Source: [Actinomadura] parvosata subsp. kistnae
Lineage (GTDB): Bacteria > Actinomycetota > Actinomycetes > Streptosporangiales > Streptosporangiaceae
NCBI RefSeq assembly: GCF_900323885.1
Contig: NZ_OOHJ01000023.1
Span: forward strand, 458,932 to 522,931
Direction: 5' to 3'
Length of the DNA stretch: 64,000 nt
Part shown: in pieces, positions 28,201 through 37,100 of the stretch
Layout of the letters: each line of letters opens with the position of its first letter
Numbering within the stretch: the first letter of the stretch is position 1
Made by a program: the position numbers and the translations under genes
Notes under the pieces: generated by a model
Told to the model about the DNA's origin: nothing
What the model saw: only the letters and a program-made list of their open reading frames with translations
Database searches by the model: none

Positions 28201-29214
28201 GCCTACGACCGGGCGGTCGCGCGCGGCCTCGCGGGCGAGGAGGTGATCCCCTACTTGTACGAGAACGCCACCGCCTCCCTGGGAGCGCGCGACGGCGGGC
28301 GCGGCTTCGGCCTCGAGATCGAGTACGACCTGCCGGGCGGCGTCATGACCGACCGGGCGCTGGCCATTCCCCGCGCCCTGCACGACGCCGGCCTGACGGC
28401 CGACGCCTCCGCGCACGCCTACCACACCTCCAGGGACAGGGGCTACCGCTCCGGCCCGCCCGGCGGGCGCGGCCTGTGGCTGCTGGAGAAGGACGGCACC
28501 GTCCTGGGGGAGCTGGTCTCGCCCATCCTGTACGACGAGCCGGAGACGTGGGAGAACCTCCGCCTGGCCTGCGAGATCATCCGGGCACACGGCGGCGTCG
28601 CGAGCGTCAGGACGGGCGGGCACATCCACGTGAGCACGCACGACTACGACCACATCGTGGCGAACTACACCAGCGTGCTGGACTACGCGGGCCGGCACAC
28701 CGACACGCTCTACCGGCTCGGGCACAATCCGGAGCAGGAGGGCCACCGGGGGCAGAAGTGGTGCCGCCCCCACCCGCCGCCGTCCACGGGCTACAGCTCG
28801 ATCGCGCAGGTGACCGGTGTGCACGGGCGCGAGTCGGCGGTGAACACCTTCGGCGTGGCGGGGCGGCCGACGGACCACATCGAGTTCCGGATGTGGGACG
28901 GCTCGCTCGATCCCGCCGTGATCCAGTCGCAGGTGAAGGTGTCGCTCGCGCTGGTCGAGGCGGCGTTCCGCAACGCGATCCTGGACCTGCCGCCGAACGA
29001 CGGCCGGCACGACGCCCTGGGCGCCCACGCCGGGCTGCGTCCTTTCGGTTCGGCGGCGGACGCCACGCCGGAGGGCAGCCTGTCCTTCAGGCGGCTGATG
29101 GACGAGCTCTTCTGGCGCGCCGCCGACAAGGAGCAGCTCACCGCCCTGTACGCGATCACGCGCTGGGCCGATCCGCAGGAGGACGAGTCACCGGACGGGA
29201 CACCGGCCCCATGA
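25222..29214 (+). CDS. type VII-like multidomain protein with C-terminal amidoligase domain (candidate effector/toxin)
   Basis: A 1330-residue protein. Residues 1-115 are helical with a W-K-G turn at W66-G68, as in WXG100-like N-termini of large ESX effectors. Residues 122-150 form a long hydrophobic helix, with more glycine/alanine-rich hydrophobic stretches at about 210-285. Residues 320-460 are a Pro/Gly-rich linker. Residues 465-900 are helical with a repeated unit (LWDGLLVADNYNL and LWDGLRLATEYGL). The C-terminal domain (about 1000-1290) matches the Amidoligase_2 pattern: GFGLEIEYDLPG (E1032, E1034), GELVSPIL (E1097), GGHIHVS (H1134, H1136), DHIEFRMWDGSLDP (E1221, R1223). These enzymes share the glutamate-cysteine-ligase fold and form amide bonds with ATP. 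The stop overlaps the next gene (ATGA). Confidence 0.8.
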   Translation: MGLDLSRVPEVVRPIAQPLTGGALPEADVAGIIAEARTMEELADTLAEIRADDAGAVMRLLRDGVWKGAAKETFEQVFAALSGNDDRPGSPQALLDLLEQALREEARSLREHGVRMQHTEWMIYASLALLGAMIVRLLVWIYVNGPAVLGLIQHHTLLTRVSIQTLKRLVLIDMLRFGGIMGGLDLGVQVAQQLWGVREAGDFDYASLAMSAGSGALTGALFAGANAGLSRLLSREMVYVASKTELAVRDKVVALGQSMYGQALLGGVTGTAGAVPGLALSGQLDAAHLGYTFLSGVAGGLDVPASARVSYRPLPDAAELGGRPGGSPPGPHDGTTLARHGQDPPHDGGIGSVGDRSPSPAGETGSGTLPPPRGETIVGEVVRRRDTPLPPSPTHVAGGSVERPASGPAVAERGPVHVPPDRGTHPVPDQQASTTARPHPGQSEPPPVPAARPAPGDRLSDGYAPIADPRPRNFAEAAAIVHRWTPGDGAQNRIEQLLNGRHTDDGPPDPQLLEHGRHIMRGLPVQDRSDATAATLATMSTSLRAENATRAVDDLATQLFGARRDIDALVDLYREAQSQGMAPEAARGRAEVADVLARTMAADRHRWLGHLHRAVLPTTTAGDARAAGIIVEAMGPLVTASTVSAFTRPLMQSAGVQTVGQLLPLVRSAHDHGFLPAATTGEHAFQEAMRSFRETDPRLWDGLLVADNYNLTGLGDDGTRLLASLNDIVRHPETGMGRRVVLPLERLATEVGQAGSVEQLLRLAGDAPGSAHAAGVRELIELLTAHRSRDPYLWDGLRLATEYGLPRTADAEARALARLAEITAAESPSRIWVFDPLRRLADQAGLGHSVEELARRTAEAGRSGLDLFGPIDRQQVLDALAPSRAVGETPAPRVDGSSTPNGWGSPRSLHDLSPSAVREAREAASAHHAQAQREHHQNRSRLRRALAPAFGTDPRIIAERRMIASLEARARAWQRWPDAPEVSFTRDFAAYRRAYDRAVARGLAGEEVIPYLYENATASLGARDGGRGFGLEIEYDLPGGVMTDRALAIPRALHDAGLTADASAHAYHTSRDRGYRSGPPGGRGLWLLEKDGTVLGELVSPILYDEPETWENLRLACEIIRAHGGVASVRTGGHIHVSTHDYDHIVANYTSVLDYAGRHTDTLYRLGHNPEQEGHRGQKWCRPHPPPSTGYSSIAQVTGVHGRESAVNTFGVAGRPTDHIEFRMWDGSLDPAVIQSQVKVSLALVEAAFRNAILDLPPNDGRHDALGAHAGLRPFGSAADATPEGSLSFRRLMDELFWRAADKEQLTALYAITRWADPQEDESPDGTPAP

Positions 29215-29723
29215 CCGTGATCATTCGCAACGTCCCGGAGGCCGAGGCGCCGCCCCCGGCACCGGTGAACGCGGCGGGCCGTCCCTACCGCTACGAGATG
29301 ATCCACGCGGGCGGCGCCCTGCGCGGCTACGCCGACGAGCCGTCCGAGCTCGTCGGCATGCTCGTGCCCGGCTACCCCGGCCTCGCCACCGCCGCCGAAC
29401 GGGCGGCGGCGCGGCTGGAGCTCGCCCTGGACGTCCAGGTCAGGCTGCAGGCCCGGCTCGCGGCCGGCCGGCTCGAGGCATGCGCCGAGGCGGAACGCGC
29501 GGTGCTGCTCGGCGGCCGCCACGAGCCCCCGGCCCCGGCCAGCTGGACGGCCCCGGTCCCGCTCGTCCTGGTCGCCTCCTTCTACGCGCCCGACGGGGCG
29601 CTGCCGAGACCGTCCGGCCCTGCGGAGCTGCAGGTCTGGCTCGACCCGGCCGACGACTGGACCCTGCTGACCACTTTGCACACGGCCGGCGTGATCACCG
29701 TGGGCGCCCGCGACACGACCTGA
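29211..29723 (+). CDS. companion protein of the amidoligase effector, unknown function (possible immunity)
   Basis: A 170-residue acidic protein starting inside the stop codon of the amidoligase gene. It has a conserved-looking N-terminus (MTVIIRNVP), a helical middle (ERAAARLELALDVQVRLQAR) and a beta-rich C-terminus (VPLVLVASFYAPDG, LQVWLDPADDWTLLTTL). No membrane segment or known motif. In toxin loci the short gene immediately downstream is normally the immunity gene; here that is an inference from position only. It could instead be a substrate or chaperone of the amidoligase. Confidence 0.7.
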   Translation: MTVIIRNVPEAEAPPPAPVNAAGRPYRYEMIHAGGALRGYADEPSELVGMLVPGYPGLATAAERAAARLELALDVQVRLQARLAAGRLEACAEAERAVLLGGRHEPPAPASWTAPVPLVLVASFYAPDGALPRPSGPAELQVWLDPADDWTLLTTLHTAGVITVGARDTT

Positions 29724-29735
29724 TCGCACACACAA

Positions 29736-29760
29736 GCCCCGTATGAGCTGCTACCGGGGC
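29736..29760 (+). terminator. hairpin after the effector operon
   Basis: GCCCCGTA (29736-29743) pairs with TACCGGGGC (29752-29760) with one bulged base around an eight-base loop. It lies 13 bases after the companion gene and 32 bases before crcB. There is no T-tract, as is common for actinobacterial terminators. A second small stem, GCACG/CGTGC, lies at 29763-29778. Confidence 0.45.
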
Positions 29761-29791
29761 GGGCACGTCCCTCCGTGCACCTGGAGGTAAC

Positions 29792-30268
29792 GTGCCCGAT
29801 ATGACTGATCGTCCCATCGATCCGGACGTCGATCTCCACGTGCCGGCCCAGCGGGCCGAGCTGCACTGGCCGGTGCCGGCCGCGATCGCGGCCGGCGGCG
29901 CGCTCGGCGCGCTGGCCCGCCACGCCGCGCAGACGGCGCTGCCGGTCGAGGTCGGCGGGTTCCCGTGGGCGACGTTCCTGGTCAACGTGTCCGGATGTCT
30001 GCTCATCGGGGTGCTCATGGTGACGATCACCGAGGTGCGGCGGGCACATCGGCTGGTCCGGCCGTTCCTCGGGGTGGGGGTGCTGGGCGGCTACACGACG
30101 TTCTCGACGTACGTGGTGGACGTGCAGCGGGCGGTCGCGGCCGGCGCGCCGGTGACGGGGCTGGTCTACCTGGCCGCCACCATGCTGGCGGCGCTCGCGG
30201 CCGTGGCGGCGGGCATGTGGCTGACCCGGCGCGTCGCCGGCGTCAGGGCGGGGGCGGGCGCGCGATGA
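29792..30268 (+). CDS. crcB: fluoride channel CrcB/Fluc, first subunit
   Basis: A 158-residue membrane protein with four hydrophobic segments, GGALGALARH, FPWATFLVNVSGCLLIG and GVGVLGGYTTFSTY, the signature of Fluc fluoride channels. It exports fluoride as a dual-topology dimer. GTG 29792 lies 4-5 bases after GGAGG; ATG 29801 is the alternative start but is further away. It overlaps the second crcB by four bases (ATGA), so the two products probably form an antiparallel heterodimer. Confidence 0.9.
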   Translation: MPDMTDRPIDPDVDLHVPAQRAELHWPVPAAIAAGGALGALARHAAQTALPVEVGGFPWATFLVNVSGCLLIGVLMVTITEVRRAHRLVRPFLGVGVLGGYTTFSTYVVDVQRAVAAGAPVTGLVYLAATMLAALAAVAAGMWLTRRVAGVRAGAGAR

Positions 30269-30621
30269 CGGTGCTGCTCATCGTGCTGGGCGCGGCGGTC
30301 GGGGCGCCGCTGCGCTACCTGGCCGACCGGGCCGTGCAGGCGCGCCACGACACCGTCTTCCCCTGGGGGACGCTGACGGTCAACGTCGCGGGGTCGGCGC
30401 TGCTCGGGTTCCTGGCCGCGCTGCCGGCGCAGGGCCCGGTGATGGCGCTGGCGGGCACGGGGTTCTGCGGGGCGCTGACGACGTACTCGACGCTGGGCTA
30501 CGAGACGGTGCGGCTGGCGGAGGAGGGAGCCCGCTTCCACGCGGTGGCCAACGCGGTGGCCAGCGTCGTGGCCGGGCTCGGCGCGGCCTACTGCGGGGCG
30601 GCGCTGGCGCAGGCGCTCTGA
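30265..30621 (+). CDS. crcB: fluoride channel CrcB/Fluc, second subunit
   Basis: A 118-residue, four-helix membrane protein with PLRYLADR, FPWGTLTVNVAGSALLGFL and GTGFCGALTTYSTL. It lacks the roughly 30-residue N-terminal extension of the first copy. Tandem, overlapping pairs of crcB are the usual actinobacterial arrangement, with the subunits inserted in opposite orientation. Confidence 0.9.
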   Translation: MTVLLIVLGAAVGAPLRYLADRAVQARHDTVFPWGTLTVNVAGSALLGFLAALPAQGPVMALAGTGFCGALTTYSTLGYETVRLAEEGARFHAVANAVASVVAGLGAAYCGAALAQAL

Positions 30622-30730
30622 GCCCCGCCCGCTGGAACGGCGGGGCACCTGATGGAACGGGATGGCACGCCTCCAGGGAAAACGGGGGCGGCACGGCCGG
30701 TCGCCGGTATCCACCAGGGAGGACACGACG

Positions 30731-31789
30731 ATGAACGAAGAACGCCTCATGGAGTTCCTCGGCAGGTTCGTCAGCGACGTCGGCGCCACCATCACCGCGG
30801 GCGGCGTCGTCATCGGCGACCGGCTCGGCCTCTACCAGGCACTCGCCGACCGGCCGCACCTGCCGGACGAGCTGGCCGGGCGCACCGGCACGGCGCCGCG
30901 CTACGTCGAGGAGTGGCTGCGCGGCCAGGCGGCCGGCGGTTACGTCGAGTACGACGCCGCGACCGGCCGCTACTTCCTGACCGAGGAGCAGGCGTACGCG
31001 CTGACCGACCCGGACGGCCCCGTGCTCGGCGGCTTCCAGCTCGCGCTCGGCGCGCTGAAGGCGGAGCCGCGGATCACCGAGGCGTTCCGCACCGGCAAGG
31101 GGTTCGGCTGGCACGAGCACGACGGGGACGTCTTCGCCGGCTGCGAGCGCTTCTTCCGCTTCGGCTACACCCACAGCCTCGTCGGCGAGTGGCTGCCCGC
31201 GCTCGACGGCGTCGAAGGCGCGCTGCGCTCCGGCATCAGGGTCGCCGACGTCGGGTGCGGGCACGGCGCCTCCACCACGATCATGGCGCAGGCGTTCCCG
31301 GCCTCGGCGTTCGTCGGCTGGGACTACCACGGCGCGTCCGTGGGGGAGGCCCGCCGGCGGGCCGAGGCGCTCGGGCTGGCCGGGCGGGCGGAGTTCCGGG
31401 TGGGCAGCGGGCAGACGTTCGACGGCGGGCCGTACGACCTGGTGACCACGTTCGACGCGCTGCACGACATGGGCGACCCGCTCGGCGCCGCCCGCCGGGT
31501 GCGCGAGCAGTTGAGCGACGACGGCACCTGGATGATCGTGGAGCCGGCGGCGGGCTCGTCGCTGAGCGAGAACCTCAACCCGGTGGGCCGCGCCTACTAC
31601 GGCTTCTCGGCGTTCCTGTGCGTGCCGAACGCGCTGTCGCAGGAGGGCGGCTACGCGCTGGGCGCGCAGGCGGGCGAGGAGCCGGTGCGGCGGCTGGCGG
31701 CCGAGGCCGGGTTCGGCCGGTTCCGGCGGGTGGCGCAGACCCCGTTCAACATCGTCTACGAGGCACGCCCCGGAGGAGTTACCGTGTAA
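30731..31789 (+). CDS. SAM-dependent methyltransferase, class I
   Basis: A 352-residue protein. Residues 1-85 form a winged-helix-like N-terminal domain (DRLGLYQALADRPHLPDELAGRTGT). The SAM-binding core begins with VADVGCGHGASTTIMAQAFP near residue 175, followed by FVGWDYHGASV and FDALHDMGDP. The layout matches the actinobacterial Rv2258c-type methyltransferases. ATG 30731 follows AGGGAGG. The substrate is unknown; no biosynthetic neighbours indicate one. Confidence 0.85.
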   Translation: MNEERLMEFLGRFVSDVGATITAGGVVIGDRLGLYQALADRPHLPDELAGRTGTAPRYVEEWLRGQAAGGYVEYDAATGRYFLTEEQAYALTDPDGPVLGGFQLALGALKAEPRITEAFRTGKGFGWHEHDGDVFAGCERFFRFGYTHSLVGEWLPALDGVEGALRSGIRVADVGCGHGASTTIMAQAFPASAFVGWDYHGASVGEARRRAEALGLAGRAEFRVGSGQTFDGGPYDLVTTFDALHDMGDPLGAARRVREQLSDDGTWMIVEPAAGSSLSENLNPVGRAYYGFSAFLCVPNALSQEGGYALGAQAGEEPVRRLAAEAGFGRFRRVAQTPFNIVYEARPGGVTV

Positions 31790-31813
31790 GCAGGTAATCA
31801 TCTGGAGGCTTCC

Positions 31814-32727
31814 ATGGCGGACCCCCTCGACGCCTACTCCCAAGTCGTGACCTCCGTGGCGGCCGAGCTGCTGCCCAAGGTGGCTGGCGTGCGGACCCGC
31901 CAGGGCAGCGGGTCCGCCGTCGTGTTCACCGCCGACGGGTTCCTGCTGACCAACGCGCACGTGGTCGGCTCCGCCCGCTCCGGCACCGTGTCGTTCGCCG
32001 ACGGCTCCTCCGGCGAGTTCGAGGTGGTCGGGCGGGACCCGCTGTCGGACCTGGCGGTGATCAGGGCGCAGGCGGCCACGCCCCGCCCGCCGAGCTGGGC
32101 GAGAGCGACGCTCTCGTGGTGGGGCAGCTCGTCGTCGCCGTCGGCAACCCGCTCGGACTCACCGGGTCGGTGACCGCCGGCGTGGTGTCCGGCCTCGGGC
32201 GGTCGCTGCCCGCGCGCAGCGGCGCCGGCATGCGGCTGATCGAGGACGTCATCCAGACCGACGCCGCGCTCAACCCCGGCAACTCCGGCGGCGCCCTGGC
32301 CGACTCCCGGGCGCGGGTCGTCGGCATCAACACGGCGGTCGCCGGCATCGGCGTGGGGCTGGCCGTGCCGGTGAACGGCACGACCCGCTCCATCATCGCG
32401 GCCCTGATCAGGGACGGCCGGGTCCGCCGGGCGTTCCTCGGCCTGGTGACCTCGCCGGCGCCGCTGCCCGAGGAGCTGCGGCGGCGCACCGGGCAGAGCG
32501 CGGCGCTGCGCGTGGTCGAGGTGGTGCCGGGGTCGCCGGCGTACCGGGCCGGGCTGCGGGCCGGCGACCTGGTGCTGAGCGCCGGGCGTACCCCGGTCGG
32601 TGACGCGCAGAGCCTGCAGCGGCTGATGTTCGCCGAGGCGATCGGGCGGCCGCTGCCGATCACCGTCTACCGCAACGGCGCCCTGGTCGACGTCATCGCC
32701 GAGCCGGTCGAGCTGACCGGCGTGTGA
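31814..32727 (+). pseudogene. HtrA-like trypsin/PDZ protease, interrupted by a single-base frameshift
   Basis: The gene starts at ATG 31814 after GGAGG and reads in one frame to about 32083, then continues in the -1 frame (from GTG 32116 in the separate reading frame) to 32727. The first part has the catalytic His (TNAHVVG) and Asp (DPLSDLAVI); the second has the Ser (NPGNSGGAL) and a C-terminal PDZ domain (VVEVVPGSPAYRAGLRAGDL). Joined by restoring one base in the CCCC run at 32081-32084, the product would be a normal serine protease of about 304 residues without a signal peptide. Either the gene is broken, or the base is missing from the assembly, or the ribosome slips. Confidence 0.82.
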
Positions 32728-34062
32728 TCACGGGCAAGGGGGCGGCAGCTCGGGCGAGGTGGCCGGGCGGGAACGGGCCTCGCGCCGGGCCAGCAGGTCG
32801 GCCAGCAGCGCGTCCCACTTCTCGCCGATGACGTCCACGTCGTACGTGCGGGCCGTCTCCAGCGCCCGCGCGGCCAGGCCGCGGCGCAGCGGCTCGTCCT
32901 CGATGACCCGGATGATCGCCTCGGCGAGGTTGGCGTTGGTCCGCGGCTTGACCAGCAGCCCGTCCACCTCGTGCGTGATCATCTCCTTGGGCCCGTGCGG
33001 GCTGTTGAAGCTGACGATGGCCAGCCCCTTGGCCATGGCCTCCAGGATCGTCATGGGGAAGCCCTCATGCCGCGAGCTGAGCACGTAGATCGACGCCTTC
33101 TCCAGCTCGGCCCCCACGTCGCTGGTCGGCCCCGGCAGCTCGACCTTGCCCTCCAGGCCCGCCTCGGCGATCTGCTGGCGCAGGTTGGCCTCCTGCGGCC
33201 CGGCGCCGTAGATGCGCAGCGTCCAGTCGGGGTGGGCGGCGGCGACCGTCTCCCAGGCGGTGATCAGCCGGTGGAAGCCCTTGATGCGGGTCATCCGGCC
33301 GACCGCCACGGCCACCTTGGAGTCGAGCTTGGAGACGTCGCCCGACATCGGCGGCACCGCGTTCGGGATGCGCGTCAGCTTGCGCGGCTTCTTCGGCAGC
33401 GTCTCGCGGTAGTCCTTCAGGTCGGCCTTGGTGAGCGTGACCAGGGCGTCGAGGCGGCGGTAGCGCCACTTGATCAGCTCCTGGACCGGCTCGGGCTGGG
33501 TGCGCAGGGCCACGTGCTCCTGCCCGATCGTGATCACGCCGGGCTGCGCTAACTGCGCCATCGCCAGGTTCAGGCCCGGCCGGGTGGCCATCAGCACGCC
33601 GGTGTCCAGGGAGCGGATGTAGCGGGCCAGCTTGAAGTCGGTCCACAGGTTGAAGCGGTGGTAGGCGTTCTCCTCCTTGGGGATCAGCTTGCTCGGCATC
33701 TTCGACAACATCGCGCGCAGCGGGTCGTGGCCCGGGTCGAGCCGGTCGTCCAGGAAGCGGAACTTCACGCGCGGGTCAATCGGGAAGAACGGCTCCTCCG
33801 CCTCCTTCAAGATGGAGACGATCTCCACGTCATGGTGCTCGGCCAGGTAACTGGCCAGGTTGAACACGGTCCTGATCGTGCCGCCCATGCCGTAGGCGTG
33901 CAGCAGCAGGATGCGGACCTGCCGGGTCGAGGGCGGCGGCGCGCTGCTCGCCTTGCGCCTGTTGTATCCCCGGTACAGCCGTCGCATCGCCGACTTGCCC
34001 TTGCGTGCCAGTGCGCGCACCTGACAGATCCCCCTCAGTAGCGGAAGCAGTCTTCTCAACAC
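32728..34062 (-). CDS. glycosyltransferase family 4
   Basis: A 444-residue GT-B enzyme. The N-terminal Rossmann domain has ILLLHAYGMGGTIRTVFNLASYLA; the C-terminal nucleotide-sugar domain has VAVAVGRMTRIKGFHRLI and SSRHEGFPMTILEAMAKGLAIVSF, with the E-x7-E motif. GTG 34062 opens the frame, but GTG 34020, preceded by AGGGGG, is also plausible; the first 45 residues are basic and poorly conserved in type. It is convergent and immediately adjacent to the HtrA-like gene. Similar proteins transfer sugars in cell-wall or teichoic-acid-type polymers, but the acceptor is not known. Confidence 0.88.
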   Translation of the reverse strand: MLRRLLPLLRGICQVRALARKGKSAMRRLYRGYNRRKASSAPPPSTRQVRILLLHAYGMGGTIRTVFNLASYLAEHHDVEIVSILKEAEEPFFPIDPRVKFRFLDDRLDPGHDPLRAMLSKMPSKLIPKEENAYHRFNLWTDFKLARYIRSLDTGVLMATRPGLNLAMAQLAQPGVITIGQEHVALRTQPEPVQELIKWRYRRLDALVTLTKADLKDYRETLPKKPRKLTRIPNAVPPMSGDVSKLDSKVAVAVGRMTRIKGFHRLITAWETVAAAHPDWTLRIYGAGPQEANLRQQIAEAGLEGKVELPGPTSDVGAELEKASIYVLSSRHEGFPMTILEAMAKGLAIVSFNSPHGPKEMITHEVDGLLVKPRTNANLAEAIIRVIEDEPLRRGLAARALETARTYDVDVIGEKWDALLADLLARREARSRPATSPELPPPCP

Positions 34063-34066
34063 ACGT

Positions 34067-34101
34067 GGCCGGTGGTGAGAACGGTTACCTCACCACCGGC
34101 C
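34067..34101 (-). terminator. 13-bp perfect hairpin between tricorn protease and glycosyltransferase genes
   Basis: GGCCGGTGGTGAG (34067-34079) and CTCACCACCGGCC (34089-34101) are exact reverse complements around a nine-base loop. It lies 85 bases beyond the end of the tricorn gene and just before the glycosyltransferase start on the same strand. It is best read as a terminator for the tricorn transcript; no T-tract follows, and an operator function is possible. Confidence 0.55.
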
Positions 34102-34185
34102 CATTGTCTTTCCGTCGGCGGAGTGCATGTTGTTCATCCCCGATGCACTATCCCCACCTATGATCTTTAGACGCCGGAAAGGTGA

Positions 34186-37100
34186 TTAAGGTTGCATGCG
34201 CGGCCTGTGCCGGGGATCGGGCGTGTGCGGCGGGTGTTGGGCCAGCAGTTCCAGCGTGACGTCGATGGCCCGTTCGAGCTGCGTGTCCACACCTCTGGCG
34301 TAGTCCTGCGGGGTGATGTCCACCTCGATGTCGGGATCCGTCCCGTAGTTCTCCACCTGCCAGCCCACGTCGTCGAAGGCGAAGGAGAACTCCGGCTGCG
34401 TCGTCACCGTCCCGTCGGCGAGCGTGTGGCGCGGCCAGATGCCGATCACGCCGCCCCACGTGCGCTTGCCGACCAGCGGGCCCAGCTTCAGCAGCTTGAA
34501 GGTGTGGCTGAAGATGTCGCCGTCCGAGCCGGCCCACTCGTTCGTGATCGCCACCAGCGGGCCGCGCGGCGACTCCGGCGGGTACGGCTCGGCGTCGCCC
34601 CACCGCGGGTAGTCGTAGCCCAGCCGCCGCCTCGACAGCTTCTGCAGCAGCAGCGACGACACGTGCCCGCCGCCGTTGAAGCGCACGTCCACGATGAGCG
34701 CGTGCCGGTCGTACTCGGCCAGGAACCCCCGGTGGAACTCCCCGAACCCCTCTGTCCCCATGTCCGGCACGTGCAGGTAGCCGATCCGGCCGCCGGAGCG
34801 CTGGTGGCACCGGGCGCGGTTGAGGTTCACCCAGTCGCGGTAGCGGGCCGGCCGCTCGTCGGCCAGGGCCTTCACCGTGACGGTGAAGACGCGCTCCTCG
34901 CGGCGCAGAGTCAGCTCCACCTCCTCGCCGGCCTGGTTGACCAGGCGCTCGTTCGGGGTGGCCGTCCCCACGCCGATCGGGGCGCCGTTGATCGCCAGGA
35001 CCGCGTCACCCGTACGGACGTCCAGCCCCACCCGGTTCAGCGGCGAGGTCGCCTCCGGGTCCCACGGGTCGCCCGTCACGATCGCGGCGATGTGGTAGAC
35101 GCCGTCCACCAGCCGCCAGTCCACGCCCAGCTTGCCCTGGCTGTAGTCGGGGCCGGGGCGGTACTCGCCGCCGCTCTCGTACGCGTGGCTGGTCGCCAGC
35201 TCGCCGTGCAGCTCCCACAGCAGGTCGGAGAACTCGCCCCGGGTCGTCACCCGCTCCACCAGCGGCCGGTACCGGTCGTACACGGCGGCCCAGTCGACGC
35301 CGGCCATGTCCTCGGTCCAGAAGTTCTCCCGCTGCAGCCGCCACGCCTCCCTGAACATCTGCCGCCACTCCGTCTCCGGGCACACCGACACCTTGATGCG
35401 CGACAGGTCCACCCAGCCGCTCTGCCGCCCCGGGGACTCCTCCTCGCCCGGCACCTCGCCCGCCTTCACCACGCGCAGCCTCGACCCCGCCCGGTACAGC
35501 AGCGTCTTGTGGTCACGCCCCAGCTCGAACCCGCACACCCCGTCGGCGAACGTCTCGCTCTCGCCCTTGGCGAAGTCGAACAGGTGCAGCGTGTCGTCCC
35601 CGTGCAGCGGGCTGGTCAGGATCAGCGCCTTGCCCTTCAGCCCCGCCACCTGCTCGTAGCGGCCCTCCGGCAGCGGGAACGCGGTGACCCGGCGGCTCAG
35701 CCCGTCCACGTCCACGCGCAGCGGCTCCGGCTCGTCCCCGTCCTCGCCGTCCTCGCCGTCCTCCGCGTCCTCGTCGTCGTCCTTGTCGTGCAGCGGTCGC
35801 GGCCTGGGCACGAACGGGTCCGGCACGTCCGCGCGCAGCGCCACCGCGTACGGGCGGGTGCCCAGCGGGAAGCCCAGGTCGAACTGGAGCTGGTCGTAGA
35901 CGGGGGAGAAGGCGCGCTGGCCGATGAAGTACAGGTACCTTCCCAGGGGGTCGAAGGCCGGCATCGAGTCCTTCAGCACCGGCTCGCTGGCCTGCGCCGT
36001 CCGTCCCGTTCCCGGATGGTGCAGCTTGATCGCGGTGGTCTGGGCGTTCAGCGGGCTCGCGTACGCCAGCCACTCGCCGTCGTGCGACCACGCCGGATCC
36101 TCCGGCGGCCCGTGCGGGTTCGCCTCCACCAGCTCAGAACGCCCGCTCTCCAGGTCCAGCAGGTGCAGCTCGTGGCGGTGGTTGACGACCGCGACCCGGT
36201 CGTGCGCCGGGTCGGGCACCAGCTCGTTGATCCGGCCCAGCCGGGCCACCTCCGTGCCCGGGCCGCCCTCGCCGCCCTCCAGGACGACCAGCTTCTCCTC
36301 GTCGCCGTCGTCGCTGGCCGCCGCGATCAGCCGCACCCCGTCGTTCAGCCAGGTCAGGAAGCGGTAGCGGACGCCGTCGGAGGAGCCGTGCTGGCGTACC
36401 GGGCCCTCCCAGTTCGCCATCGCGTACGCCTTGCCGCGCGCCGTGATCGCCAGCGCGCTGCCGTCCGGGCTGAGCGTGGCACTGTCGAGATAGTCGGCGG
36501 CCTCGACGAACCTGCGGTTGCGCTGGGTCCTGGAGCTGGCCAGGCGCACCTCCAGCCGGTGCGGCGGCTCGCCCGGCTCCAGCAGGTACAGGTCCGCGCC
36601 CGCGTGGTAGACCAGCCGCCGGCCGTCGCCCGACAGGTTGCGGGCGTAGTAGTCGTCGTGATGCGTGTGCCGGCGCAGGTCCTGCCCGTCCGGGGTGCAC
36701 GAGTAGACGTTGCCGACACCCTCATGATCGGAGATGAAGCACACCCGGTCGCCGCTCCAGCAGGGCGCGGCCAGGTTGCCCGGCAGCCTGATCAGCCGCC
36801 CGAACTCGCCGTCGCCGCGCCGGTCGATCCACAGGTCGCCCACCGTCCCGCCGCGGTACCGCTTCCAGCGCGCCGGATCCGCCGTGTTGCGGCCCAGCAC
36901 GATCATGTTCTCCGGTCCGTACGCGATCTCGTTCGCCGGCCCGTACGGCAGCCGCTCCGGCACCCCGCCCGGCGCCACCCGGTGCAGCCACTTTCGGCCC
37001 TCGAACGGCTGGGACTGGTCGCTGGCGTACAGGATGCGGCCCTGCGGATCCCATCCGGTCACCGTGCAGCGGGCGCCGTGGAAGGTCACCCGGCGGGCCG

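Noticed and set aside
29724..29791. Fluoride riboswitch before crcB
   Set aside because: The gap is only 68 bases and contains two plain hairpins; the GGnGAUGG...CGCC start and pseudoknot elements of the crcB motif are not seen.
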